Source: Rhynchosporium graminicola
Taxonomy: Eukaryota; Ascomycota; Leotiomycetes; Helotiales; Ploettnerulaceae
Reading direction: 5' to 3'
Length of the DNA stretch: 64,000 nt
NCBI GenBank assembly: GCA_900074885.1
Contig: FJUW01000019.1
Coordinates: 1 to 64,000 of the forward strand
A program made the translations under genes and the position numbers. This document shows, piece after piece, positions 37,617 through 48,470 of this stretch. Within the stretch, counting starts at the first letter, position 1; every line of letters starts with the position of its first letter. The notes beneath the pieces were generated by a model that worked only from the letters and a program-made list of their open reading frames with translations, had not been told where the DNA came from and searched no databases.

Positions 37617-38194
37617 CGATCACCGTCGACAGCAGGAAGGCTTTCAGATCATCATTCTCATCAGAAATATGAAGATGAACATCCCATGGAGATTGGTGTC
37701 TAGGGGACAGAGGAAGATGTCAAGCTTTGTCGTCAGAAGATTAAAGGCGTTCTGGATCTTCAAAGTCAGGGCATGACTTTATAGCGTATGTTGAGAGTCG
37801 AGGCAAGATTACAGGTGGTTGGTTGGGCTCACCTTGTACGGAATACGAGCTCTTATAGCGCGTGGGAGAGGTTGTGGGAGATTTTAAGCTACCTAGCCAG
37901 ACGAAAGTGGTAGCTGCGCAAGACAAATTTTCTCAAACGTATTTTCCATGACTCAACAGGTCCAAAATTAGTGCTTAAATCAAAGAGTCAAAGACTGGCA
38001 ACATCTTTATCCTTGAGATGGGGATCCGGCCCGTGTATATAATCTTTTTCTAACATGACAAAGGAAACGCATCCAGGTTCCGGTTGACCACACCGAACAT
38101 TTCTTTGCTTGATTTTTTATAGTTGGATTTGATGAAGGTCTGAAAAAACTGAGAATCTTACACTTTGTGGAAGACTATCATGACAGAAGAATAT

Positions 38195-38760
38195 TGGTCA
38201 TTCTTTTGGACGACAAAGCAAAAAAAAAACATTCGAAACCTCGAGTTGTCTCACTTCAACGTGACCTTCAGCAGTCAGTGGGGTAAATATTGCTGTAGGA
38301 TACAGCCAATACAGAACGATCATCGTAAGGATTACATTTGATGTCCCCGTCACATCAACGCCATAACCGGCGATCTGGACATAGACAAGTTTACGAGAAT
38401 CGTACGATACTTGCATGTCGAGGGGATTCAGCCTCAAAACATCTTGTATATAAACGCCCGGATTCATACCCCGCCATCGAGGTGCTATAAGGCGTTGGCT
38501 CTCCCCAGAGACTGTTCGTGTCTCTATCAAAATTCCGGTCAAATCTCAGAGCGACAGTTCGCACATGTTTGGGGTCCTCTCAAGCATGTGAAACCCGGAC
38601 CCATAAACGTTCAAATATTCTGAAGAGTTATCGATAAAGGGACGAGTGTGCTGGGCCCAAATGCCAACTAGGACATCCCCAGATGCAACATAAGGGACAC
38701 GGATTTTGAACTTGGTGGGCATTTCAAAGAAGCTGTTTGATGTCGAGAAGTCGGGGATTC
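38195..38760 (-). pseudogene. Coding-like remnant with stops and frame change
   Basis: The minus-strand reading from about 38755 (MPTKFKIRVPYVASGDVLVG) reaches a TGA near 38545. It continues in frame for 114 codons (to 38198), while a second frame over the same bases also looks coding (GEPTPYSTSMAGYESGRLYT). This looks like a decayed gene, but I cannot name it or fix its exons. Confidence 0.28.
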
Positions 38761-38799
38761 GCTAAGTGTCGGGATCAAAGTGGGGTTACAAATAAAGGC

Positions 38800-40850
38800 G
38801 GACCGAGATTCCACCGCTCGCCAAGAGTTTTGAGCATTGGGCTCCGGAAGCTCGATGTTCCATCAATACCACGCCTCGCATCACATCACATCGCATCGTT
38901 CATTACACGAGCCCACACCGCTGCTTTCCAATACGCGACACGAAGAGAGATCTCCCTCCCTCTCTCTCTATTCCAACGCGAGAGAGGTCACTGCTTGATT
39001 GCCTTCCATGGTGGGAACGAAGAAGGCGATGGCTGCGCAGCAGTATGAAGAAACGATGGGAAAAGCATGGCTGCCAAGCTCTCGACGAAGAGCCGAAGTG
39101 TCATAGTCGGGATTATCGAGGTGCCACTCTTTAGAGTTCTCTTTCAGCGTCCTGTGACGACTATGCCTCTTTAGAGCCTCTTTAGAGCCTTCAAGTGCAC
39201 ATTCCGAGGCATCATCCGGAGCCCCCTTATCGCACCTCCGTGAAGGCGCGATCAGTGGAGTTGATCGCGCATCTCTCTGCTCACGATGAATTTCTTGGCC
39301 TTCTACATCATGAGTTACTTGGCGATTCACCAGCGTCACTAAGCCCCTCCCGATTTTGCGCGCTCTCATACGGATAACACTGTCAAAAGAACATCGACAC
39401 CGCGTCGTCCAAAGATATCACATATCACATATCACATATCCAATAGAGGTCTACAGTTACTTCTCTGGACATCCTTTGGATTACCGCCTGATTGCGGTGT
39501 GTATGCGCCAACAACAAAAGATGTTACATCTAGCGACACCCAAGAAGCCATGGCGCTGTAGTTGACCTTCATGAAAACTTGTTCTACCTTCGGCACTTGG
39601 AGCAACATCTCCATTTGTGCTTAGCTGCCTTCAAGCCATCAAGCCTTCCGCACAAGGGTCATCATAATGGCTTACTTGCCTCCAAGCCGCCTGGCTAATT
39701 ACACAAGATTTGCCCAGCTTGGGCGCCAAGAGTTGGCAGAGAACATCTTCAATATCGAACGCCCGTTAATGTTTCTGCCATGAGCATGCAATGAGCATGC
39801 AATAAGTCCCGAATAGGGCCGTTTGATTGCACGTGAATTTTGGTACTGCTACAATATTCACCTGCCATTCCATCCACGTTGCCTCTTGCGAGACACAGCG
39901 TCATATCATGGGGAAAGATTCTTAATCTGAGACAATTGACTAATGAGCAATCCCAAAAACGATTGTCTACCATCTCATCTGTCTCCTGTAGATCTCGGCC
40001 TCCAGATCTCAGACAAGTGCCGATCATTTTTTCTCAGTGTTAAAGATGCTCCGGGCCTCTTTTAGGTGACGAGTACAATGGAAGCGAATGAATCAGGCCA
40101 ATACACGGCGATTGTGTCTATCTCCAATTTGCATGGCATTTCTCAGAGTTCTACATGACTCATCATCAGAACCTATGCAACCTCCTATTTATTTTTGTAC
40201 AATGTCAAGTCTGCAGCTGCAGATTGGGCTGAAGGTGTCTTGAACGCAGATGCAGCATGGGCTCTGAAGGCCTTTCGGACACGCGTGGCTGCCAAATTGT
40301 CTTTTCTAAGCCTTCGAAATTTGACGATATATGGCGTATCCTTTGTACTCGTCGGAGTTAGGGTCCGGGCCAGTCCAGTCTAGACCTCATGCCAGATAAC
40401 CATTTCAGAGCTAGCCTTAGTCTATCTGTCGTAACGAAGTCGTCAACTCAGTATTTTTCTTCTTCCGGCTGGCCTTATCTCTTTCCCTAGGAATGATATT
40501 TCCACGGACAGGCACATATTAATTCATCTAGTGGAGAAGAGTCTGTCGGAACATGTTGCTTAGGGGCCGGAAAATCCCCATGAACTCTTTTCTTGTGGAC
40601 GTATGATTACCACTTTGTGTACACTTTAATAAGCAGCGGACTTCTGTCCGACGAAGACTCACAAGGTCGCGATAAACTTTGCCAAGTTCACTGATTGCAT
40701 CCACGAGACTGCACATTTCGTTTGGAATTGTAAGAGCTGCGGGTCGTTGCGTATGTTGCAAGGCCGTGCGGGTATATTTAGAGCAGAAATATCAAAACAG
40801 ACAGCCAGGCGTTGATACTCATGTAGACTCGGCTTTCGCGGGTTAGGATT
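38800..40850. other. Intergenic stretch with short simple repeats
   Basis: It contains a cctctttagag direct repeat (39165-39190), a catatca microsatellite (39420-39440) and unremarkable short frames. The longest is 133 codons on the minus strand, 39369-38968, without domain or splice support. Nothing is assigned. Confidence 0.4.
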
Positions 40851-40851
40851 T

Positions 40852-41096
40852 GTCCACAGTGGATTTGCAGAGGGTTTCTCTTTTGAATTGACCCTTGATT
40901 TCAGCGCACGGAGGTTCAGGCCCAAGGAGAAACCCAGCGAGGTCTGGTCAGTCCGTCGCCCCACGATTATGAGGAGCACGTTTGTTATGGAGAATCTGGA
41001 GACAGCACTACTCGCTTTCTCCGTGGGTTTGGACCTGACAGGGCTTACATCAAGGGTCGATTCTAACCAAACATGCCCTGCAAACCCACAGTGGAC
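40852..41096. repeat. Fold-back element, diverged arms of about 90-100 bp
   Basis: The left arm starts gtccacagtggatttgcag at 40852. The right arm, read in reverse complement from 41096, starts gtccactgtgggtttgcag. Correspondence continues inward (gacccttgat, then aggt-cagg-cca, then ggagaaa-c-ag), leaving a spacer of about 40-50 bp. There is no ORF. It resembles a fold-back or MITE-type element; TSD is not clear. Confidence 0.6.
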
Positions 41097-41099
41097 AGG

Positions 41100-42130
41100 T
41101 TCAGAGTCGTAAGACCCACGGCGAGAACGAGTAGACTTGTCTGCCCTGTCAAATCCAGAGCCAGGTTCGAGCCTGTCAGATGCCTGCCTGCAGGTCGGTA
41201 AACAAATGCCCGAAGTTTGAGTCGAACACTACTACTGTACTGCACTGCACTGCACTGTATTTCGTACAGCTCGTTAATGTGGGGGCTGAGTCTGTTAGAC
41301 CATGGGTACATACTTCGTACATGGCCAATTAAATGTAGTTTCGGCGTCCGTGCGCACTTCGTTATTTAAAATGCTATACAGTTCAGCTTGCATAGATTCT
41401 AATTGATATCTGTATACTCTTTTACATAGAGCTATGCATGTATGCCAACTTTCTGCTTTTCAATCGATGCATTAATCATTAGAAGACGCTGTTTCTCGTG
41501 AGTGTATGCAGGGATGTCAAGTTTACGTTCTTTTGGCCATGTGCGAAGTAGTAAGCTAAATCAACTGAATTGATTCATTTGGCTACTTGGCGTTGTCACC
41601 ATACTTGGCGCCCTGATCTACAATGCCAAGGCAAACAAGATGTCCTTGGAGTTTAGCTTAAAACGGAGGGACGAGACCGGAGTCATGTCAAGATGAAGGG
41701 ACCCTTGCTGTAGCGCGGGTCCATCTTCGAGTTATCTTCGGGTAGGATTTTGACTCCACGTTGTCATGTAGCAACTTTCCACGCCTGGGCAGAGTCTACA
41801 TAGAGCTCCTATACTCGGGATTGCATTGTCAACAACTGTTTCACGATAGTTCCGATAGCTCGACTTGATGGAACGATGGTCACAACGGCGTCATTGCAGG
41901 AATCTTGAAGCGAAAGAAAAGAAGGATGGACACAGGGATATTGGATATTGGTGGTGTTCAACACAGACAACCTTTAGCCAAACGTTTCTATCCGCTTGGC
42001 GACAACAACAAGAACTTCCAGGGCCAGGCTTGTGCGGCTCGCACCTAATAATAATAATAATAATAAAAATAACGCGGTGCCACGAACCCAAGTTGGATAG
42101 AAGCTTCGAATCGAACAAAGTTGTCACAAA
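41100..42130. other. Intergenic stretch with microsatellites
   Basis: It holds an actgc-type repeat (41237-41257) and an AAT microsatellite (42047-42066). A 215-codon plus frame (41865-42512) and a 174-codon minus frame both read through the microsatellite as poly-Ile, so I do not call either a gene. Confidence 0.45.
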
Positions 42131-42137
42131 CGCTGCA

Positions 42138-42629
42138 CTAGCCATCTTCGAGGTTTTTGGAAATTTCTGTTCTTCGTGCCCAAGTGTGGATCTCCGGAAG
42201 CACGTCACTTGTCTCCGTACACAAAACTCCAAGGCGGGCCTCGACATCATGAGACAGCCGACGTACAGTACGGTTAATATCCAGATGATAGGTATCCGCA
42301 CATGCTTTGTTATCTCTGGTAGTACAATTGTCGAATGCCACTTCCGCCACGGCATCTTGCAACACCGGTCCGCAGTTGTGTGCCAGATAATCGATCCGGA
42401 GGCTTTTTCGACCAACCGAACACGCCACGGCAGTCGTCATTTAATCCACCCCAATCCAGCCATTACGACGTACACAAGCAATGCCACAGGTCAAAGATCC
42501 TCTTTGCAGTAAGTAAGTATCCTTGATTTCCCGTTCCTGGGCATTCTCGATAAAGTTCGCTTGGCAGCGGACCCCCATGTCTTCAGCCTCCCTTGGCCCT
42601 GCAACGATCCTCTTGGCCATAACAACCAC
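42138..42629 (-). pseudogene. Cys-containing protein gene with one in-frame stop
   Basis: On the minus strand one frame runs from 42629 to 42138, interrupted only by a TAA at 42441-42443. Before it lies GSLTCGIACVRRNGWIGVD. After it come SLRIDYLAHNCG, VAFDNCTTRDNKACADTYH and RLSHDVEARLGVLCTE. Evenly placed Cys and amphipathic spacing look like a small extracellular fungal protein. An upstream frame (42799-42491) may hold the first exon. One nonsense change or an unrecognised intron explains the stop. The family is uncertain. Confidence 0.38.
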
Positions 42630-42799
42630 TCAAGAATGTGCTCCACCACCTTTCCTTCCAAGAAACTGTCTAAGCAATGACCTGACACTTTCGAGTCAAG
42701 ACTGAGTACCTGGTTCAAGTGCACCAGCTTGTTGTGCATCAAGATAAGCTCGATTAGGAGAGATCTTCGATTCATCGCGGTACCTGAAGGCGCAAGCAT

Positions 42800-43147
42800 C
42801 TAAATCCGATGATCATCTTCCTGTATGGTGTATCTGATTCTCAAGCAGGGAGTATACTGCCTGAGCAAGTTAATTACAAGTTACATGTAGCGTAACTCGA
42901 CATTTCTCTATCATGATCCAAAAGGCTGGGCAACTGCCATTATTCGGGGGCCTTGGGATCCCATTGTTTCCCCCCATCCCCCCAGAATTTTGTCATCTAG
43001 CGTGCTGGCACCATTTGATATAAGTCGACCCTTACCCAAAGACATGACCAACTGGACTTCGCCCTTGCTCAATCAGACCAACATCGAACTTTCCACTTTA
43101 CTTCAACGTTTAACTCTGAAGTCACAGAAACATCGCACGACTTCATC
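42800..43147 (+). promoter_or_regulatory. Upstream region of the tetraspan gene
   Basis: It includes a C-rich stretch (42970-42985) and a C/T- and CAA-rich leader directly before the ATG at 43148. No TATA box or operator is evident. Confidence 0.3.
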
Positions 43148-44313
43148 ATGACGGGCAAATTCTCAGAGATAAACGCGGCGCAATGCAAGCATTACGCCAG
43201 GTTCCTTCGGAATCTCACTTTATCTGAAGCGAACGGGATATTTTGGATACTATTTGCCTTCGTATGTTACTTATCGATCTCTATGTTTCTCTACAACGAT
43301 CCATTCTAACAGGAAGCAGGTGTTACTGATGATGTGTATAAGTTCATTACAACACCACAAGTAAGTAATAACCAATATTTCGAGACGGAGTTTGCCCTGT
43401 ACCGTACCATAGTATCAACAATACAATAGATCCATAGCCCTCACAGAAAGAGACAAGTCTCTCCCACCCCGTCTCGTCAACTCGACCCGCCACAAGCTCA
43501 AGAACCGTCGTGCTCGCGTGCGGATGCTGTCTATTGCCTCCCTATGTCTGATTCTCTCTGCAACCGCCGCAGTAGTCGAATGCTTCGCCCTATTCAATAT
43601 TGAATTTTGCGATGGCGAAGACCTCATGCAACTCTACTGGGGCTTTTGGTCCGTCCTGCAAGTCGGATCCATTATTGCCATTCTCGGTGTCATGGTCCAA
43701 TTCTGGATAGTATTGGGTGATGTCGAGACGCCCTCTTGGGCCGTTGCGTTGGGAACGCCGGTCCTGGTTTTCGCGGCGTTGGGGTTCGTACTTAGGGCTA
43801 TCTGGAAGGATACCATTGGAAAGGTTAGGGGCAAGAAAAGTGTTGAGAAGAAGGAGGTGTTGGATGTGGAGAGTGGTGTCGGTGTTGATGAGGAGTTGGA
43901 AGAGAATGGACAGGAGGAGAAGAACAGGATCGACAGGTCGATGAGCACTGCGTAAGTCCTCGTATCTATGTCGATTGATATGTGTGTCATGGTCCGTAGC
44001 TAACACATGATACAGTCCAACGATAGTCAATGACGAGACACGTCATGGCTCTACAGCAGGTCCATTACCTGGAGCCTACAACGGCAATACTCCCGTCAGA
44101 CCACAGCCTGTACCACGCGGTGGTTCCAATCTCTGGACTCGCGACCTCCACTACCTTCTCAGCTCCGTCGTACATGGCGAAGAGGGCGACAATGACAATA
44201 ACAACAACGACAATAACAACAGCCCTCGAGAAATCCACGTACATCATCATCACCACACCCGAAGAGACGGACGAGGAAGAGACGTACATATCTTGGGAGA
44301 TTTAGGCCCTTGA
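43148..44313 (+). CDS. Four-exon tetraspan membrane protein, 324 aa
   Basis: Exons are 43148-43261, 43320-43360, 43430-43951 and 44016-44313, together 975 nt. The introns (58, 69 and 64 nt) begin GTATGT, GTAAGT and GTAAGT, end in CAG or TAG, and keep frame. Splice 1 uses the second AG, because only that choice is in frame with exon 3 and completes a transmembrane helix. Predicted helices lie at about residues 29-48, 84-107, 125-146 and 154-175. The tail is charged (KKSVEKKEVLD), then Asn-rich, then has a run of five His. A long arginine-rich loop separates helices 1 and 2. It probably sits in a membrane; partner and role are unknown. Confidence 0.72.
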
Positions 44314-44801
44314 GTGCCGTTTATTACCAGTGTGTCAGATTCGAGCGAATATGGGGCCGAGTGGTGTAAAGATCACCCTCGGCATGGGCGAAGGGAGCTT
44401 TTTTCTTCGAGCGTTTCTTCTTTCGATGTGCTTTATAGGGACGATATCATAGAGCGGGCGTTTATGTATGACATTTGCTTGTCGTCGATAGACACTTGCA
44501 TAAGTAGATTATATCAGAGAGAGCGATATTTAGACGGCGATGGATAATTGAACGAATGGCGTTCCAACGATCCTTAGTTTTCTTTATCGTTACTACACAG
44601 TGATATTTCCCTCAATAAGTGTAGCAATGCCTGTTGTGATCCTAGTCCAGTTTTCGCAGTAAGAAAGATAAGCGGAGCCTCGCATAGGCGAACAAACTAT
44701 TATCCAGTTCTATGTATACCAGGGTATCATGTTACAAACAACATCACCATCAATGTCCGTCTCATCTCCACAGGTCATCATCAAACGTCTTCTCCGGTGT
44801 T
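44314..44801. other. Intergenic region between convergent genes
   Basis: It is shared 3' flank of the tetraspan gene (plus) and the 225-aa gene (minus). A short frame at 44314-44547 has no support. Confidence 0.45.
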
Positions 44802-45812
44802 CTATAGAACCACATTCCGAATCGCCGTCTCCATCCAAATTTTCGTGTATATCCTATGCAAAAACTCAATATGCGCCGGCATAGGCTTCCCATCTGCCTT
44901 GCCCAAGCCCTTATAAAACACACTCTTCAGTCTAAATTCCGCAACACCTTCATCCTTGTTAACCTCAACTCCCATCTCGAACAAGCCATCGGAGTCTCTG
45001 ACACCGGTCTTCAAAGGCGAATCACCGCAGCGCACTACGATTGCTGAAGGGTCCTTGGCAACCACGACGAAGTGGTCTGTTATCTCGGTGCCCGGTTCGT
45101 AGGATGAGGATGCTAGGTCGGAGTGGTCCCAGAGCTGGTGCGCTGTGGTGGTGGAGTTCCGGTATTTCTTTTCGAGGTAATGGCGCTGGTAGGCGTATCC
45201 TGTGAAATTCTTCCATCAGCACGTATTCCTATGTTGTCCAACAATTTTTCCCGGTGCTCAAGGTATCTCGGTCTTTCTGGAAATCCACGCGCACATGTCA
45301 CCGCAGCTTCAAGGCAACTAATCCCCCAAGCCCTTTTACACCAGAAATAGAATCACGTACCATAACCACTCCACACGCCGGCGCAGAACGCTTCCACAAG
45401 CTTCCCTTCCTTCTCTAGTAATTGCGGCTTTATCTTGCTCAGCGGCACTTTGCGCACACACAGGTCCTGAGTCGCTGGATTGCGGTTCGGGTTATTGGTT
45501 TTGTAGGCTGTGGAGGAGAGGATAGGATCGTTGGCATTGAAGGGCACGAACTTGGATCTGATCGTCCACTATTGCACCATCAGTAAGCTTTCTTCGAGCA
45601 CGATGGTTCTGCTACAGATATTGAAAGCTCGAGAAGCGGCGCATTGGCTATGCGCAATCTTTACAGGGACCCGATTTATATATTTTGAAGAAGGGAAACC
45701 CGCATGGGGATTTGACGACTGTAGGACGCAATTGACTTACAGCACCGAAAGCGCCGCCAGCGACAACTGACGATAGAGCGGTAATCTTGAAAGCGGAACG
45801 TAGGACACCCAT
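44802..45812 (-). CDS. Three-exon conserved-looking protein, 225 aa
   Basis: Exons are 45812-45741 (72 nt), 45568-45361 (208 nt) and 45199-44802 (398 nt), 678 nt in total. The introns of 172 and 161 nt have donors GTAAGT and GTACGT and acceptors TAG and CAG. The product opens MGVLRSAFKITALSS with a hydrophobic Ala/Gly stretch to residue 24, possibly a mitochondrial targeting or anchor segment. Exon 2 reads FVPFNANDPILSS, then DLCVRKVPLSKI and EAFCAGVWSGYG. Exon 3 has VVRCGDSPLK, DGLFEMGVEV and a C-terminal HIEFLHRIYTKIWMETA. Composition and splice phases argue strongly for a real gene. I believe similar proteins occur in ascomycetes, but I cannot name a function. Confidence 0.7.
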
Positions 45813-46427
45813 TGTGTATAGATCTCAAGGTTGTGGTGAGAGCTGTGATGTAGGGGAGGAAGCTGCTCGCAATCGCTCGAGCGCGCCCTGGACCCTGAGT
45901 TTGTCAGGCCGGGGGCTGACAGCCAAGGATCTCTTCTCTCGGCTAAATGCCCTCGTCTCGAGGCCCTTATGCCCTTGCCTTGGAACTCATCTTCATTTGT
46001 TTTTACGTGTTAAACTTATTATCCGGAGTTGACCCTTTATAACAAGAATCCTTCAAGTGATTTGATTCCTTCTTCGGCATTTTGGGCGTTTCCAAAACAG
46101 AATGTGGGTTAGTTGTCGAGGAAGCAAGTCGAATGTAAATATTGATTCGCTCCCTCAGAGAGCGCGTGCTCGAGGCAATAAAATATATGGGTAATTTCGG
46201 ATACACAGAGTTCTCGCTGGGGCTCGTTGCCGAAACGTTTTGAGAAAAAATATCGATCCCGTTTTCACCAGTGATGTTGGTTCTACCATTAACCATTGTG
46301 CCATTACACGCCAGTTGACTCGGGACAAGACGAGACGAGAAATGTGCGCCACAAACCTACGGAAGTGAGAGCTGATCTGAAGATAGCAAATGTTTATTCG
46401 CTTTCTCTACTTATATATATGATCACA
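45813..46427. other. Intergenic region between tandem minus-strand genes
   Basis: It is the promoter side of the 225-aa gene and the 3' flank of the 466-aa gene. Frames here, such as 46003-46296 minus, have no domain. Confidence 0.4.
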
Positions 46428-47828
46428 TCAAACAACGTAATCCATCAAGTCCGCTCTCACTCTCTCCAAGCTGGCAGCTGCACTGGTCGTCGAACCAATT
46501 GCCCCATCTAAACTGCCAGACATGTACTCAGTCTCAACATTTTGACCAAAAGCATCGCTGTTGTTGTGTACCACCAACATGGCACCCTTAGCTGCCGGCC
46601 ACTTGCTGAGATCCAAGCGTCCACCGTCTCCCTTTGCCATCCCCGATCCTTCTTTCCAAGACCCGGCCTCGAACCTCCCGTCTTCGCCTCTGAAGAGATC
46701 CCCCTTGGAAAGCACCAGCACATGAGTCTGTGTTTCAAGCGCTATTTTCAAGAGTTCCAGGGCAGACGGATCGGCGTAATCGTTGAACGCGAAGATTCTC
46801 ATCTTACCGAGCTGGTTATGGCTGGACATATATTTGATCGCCAAGATAAAGAGTCGATTCAACAGCTCTGGTTCGACATACCGAGCAAAGATACTTGGTG
46901 GGTCGTAGGTATAGATATATCCCTGTGGATACACGGCTTCAAGGACGGAGAATTCGTTGCGGACGAGTTGAAACGCGGCAAAGAAGAGGAATTCGAGGGA
47001 AAGGGTTCTAGAACCGATCTTGGTGAAGCGATGGAGTAGCTGCTCAGGGGCAGCGTCATCGCCTTGTATCAAGTGTTGGAGGAATTGTAGACTCGGTCCA
47101 AGATTCATAATCTTGTTAGTCGTTTCCGCAAGAGCTGGTAGCCGATGCTGACTCGTCAGATGGAAGACCATGTGTTTCCTCAAATCTTCATCATAAGCTC
47201 CTCTCAAAGCAGCATCCTGCTTGTGACCCTTGCCCAAAATCCTCCACTCCGACTCTACATTCAGATCCTTTCCAAGAATTTCTTGATTCCGCAGCATACA
47301 CAACTCCACCATCACAGTCGGAAGTTCGAAATCCAAATGTATCGTAGCACTCATAACCACCGATCTTGTCATCATAACACTCTTCCCTCCAGACTTCTTA
47401 ATAACAGGGGGCGTAGCCTTATGACCAGCTGAAAAACAATAATCACCAGCACTTTCGCATCTCGGTACAACAGGTACGACGAAAGTGTGCATAGCGCCTT
47501 CCATGTTCGTGATTTCTGCACCGGGTTCAAACTTCGCTCCAAGTGCACTGCTTCTCTTGTTTCGCATCAGGTGTTCTATCAAAGCTGGCGGCACGAATTC
47601 TGAGGCTGATATTATTGGTGGTGGAGCAATGCTTGTGTCGCCGGACTTGACAGCTCTGAGATAGAAGTCTCTGATGCTCTTATTGGGAGGCACGAAGGAG
47701 ATGTGAACGCTTTTTGAGGAACGAGAGACCTCTCTGTCGGGCCAAGGCCAGATAATGTCTGCTGGAGGAAGCTTGGATGCCGGGATCTTCTTGAGCTGAG
47801 GATCAACTGAGTTTGATATAAACCCCAT
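46428..47828 (-). CDS. Intronless 466-aa protein, possible MavL/DUF4804-type
   Basis: One open frame of 466 codons opens MGFISNSVDPQLKKIP. The N-terminal third is Pro-rich (LPPADIIWPWPD). The middle is a helical region (HLTSQHRLPALAETTNK at about 230). The C-terminal half alternates strand and helix and includes MRIFAFNDYADPSALELL near residue 350 and THVLVLSKGDLF. It ends with a Gly/Asp/Ser-rich loop: HNNSDAFGQN at 421-430, then SGSLDGAIGS and a Ser/Ala-rich helix. I recall similar loops in the DUF4804 family, which includes the Legionella macro-type ADP-ribosylhydrolase MavL. From memory this is tentative. No signal peptide is seen. Composition is normal and the frame is undamaged. Confidence 0.72.
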   Translation of the reverse strand: MGFISNSVDPQLKKIPASKLPPADIIWPWPDREVSRSSKSVHISFVPPNKSIRDFYLRAVKSGDTSIAPPPIISASEFVPPALIEHLMRNKRSSALGAKFEPGAEITNMEGAMHTFVVPVVPRCESAGDYCFSAGHKATPPVIKKSGGKSVMMTRSVVMSATIHLDFELPTVMVELCMLRNQEILGKDLNVESEWRILGKGHKQDAALRGAYDEDLRKHMVFHLTSQHRLPALAETTNKIMNLGPSLQFLQHLIQGDDAAPEQLLHRFTKIGSRTLSLEFLFFAAFQLVRNEFSVLEAVYPQGYIYTYDPPSIFARYVEPELLNRLFILAIKYMSSHNQLGKMRIFAFNDYADPSALELLKIALETQTHVLVLSKGDLFRGEDGRFEAGSWKEGSGMAKGDGGRLDLSKWPAAKGAMLVVHNNSDAFGQNVETEYMSGSLDGAIGSTTSAAASLERVRADLMDYVV

Positions 47829-48470
47829 GATGCAAGAAGCTGAGCTGGAATTTAGTTGTTGAGGTGTAGGATTCGAGTTTCGAAATTCTCGTCGTAGGGA
47901 AGAGTCGATGATGGAGACATTGGCAAACTTGAGCTAAACCAATCCACGTTGATTAAAGTAGTGAGCTATGATCAAAGCAATAACTGAAGTCTTTAGTGAA
48001 TGGCTGCATTCGTTCAATTGGGAGTCATAAGGTATTATTAGGAGGCTGGGTAACCTCAGCCTTCCTTGGCACCGCCAGGATGTTGTAAGCGAAGCTATTC
48101 TCCAGAGCTGTCTAACTTTGCCGCAAACGAACTTCCGCTTCCTACACACATTTCTTGATAATTGCATACTGGTAGGAATTTGTATCGCGTCTACGATCTT
48201 GGTGTCTACAACGGGCCATGTTGAAAAGGCTAAATTTCGTGACAAAACCCGTAATTTCGCTAGCTCTAAAATTCATGATTCCGTTTAACACATTATTTGT
48301 TCGACAACACAACACTGGCATATACCGGAAACGCGCACCATCGATGCAACCGGCATACATCTATAGGCTCTCGGCTAACAAAGCTTTTGTGTTCCGACAC
48401 CATTACACGAATCTCAATTCACTTTGCCAGTCGCTCATTATTGTTAATATCACTCTATCGTAGTACGTAC
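47829..48470. other. Upstream region of the 466-aa gene and island edge
   Basis: It is the promoter side of the gene that starts at 47828. Short frames at 48218-48463 and 47934-48245 lack support. Composition turns AT-rich after about 48600. Confidence 0.4.

Noticed and set aside
38968..39369. 133-codon minus-strand ORF
   Set aside because: No domain, no clear start context, biased composition in a simple-repeat region; not called.
41865..42512. 215-codon plus-strand ORF
   Set aside because: It runs through an AAT microsatellite as poly-Ile and overlaps the Cys-containing minus-strand remnant, which looks more protein-like.
46542..47039. 165-codon plus-strand ORF
   Set aside because: Lies entirely inside the 466-aa minus-strand gene; shadow.
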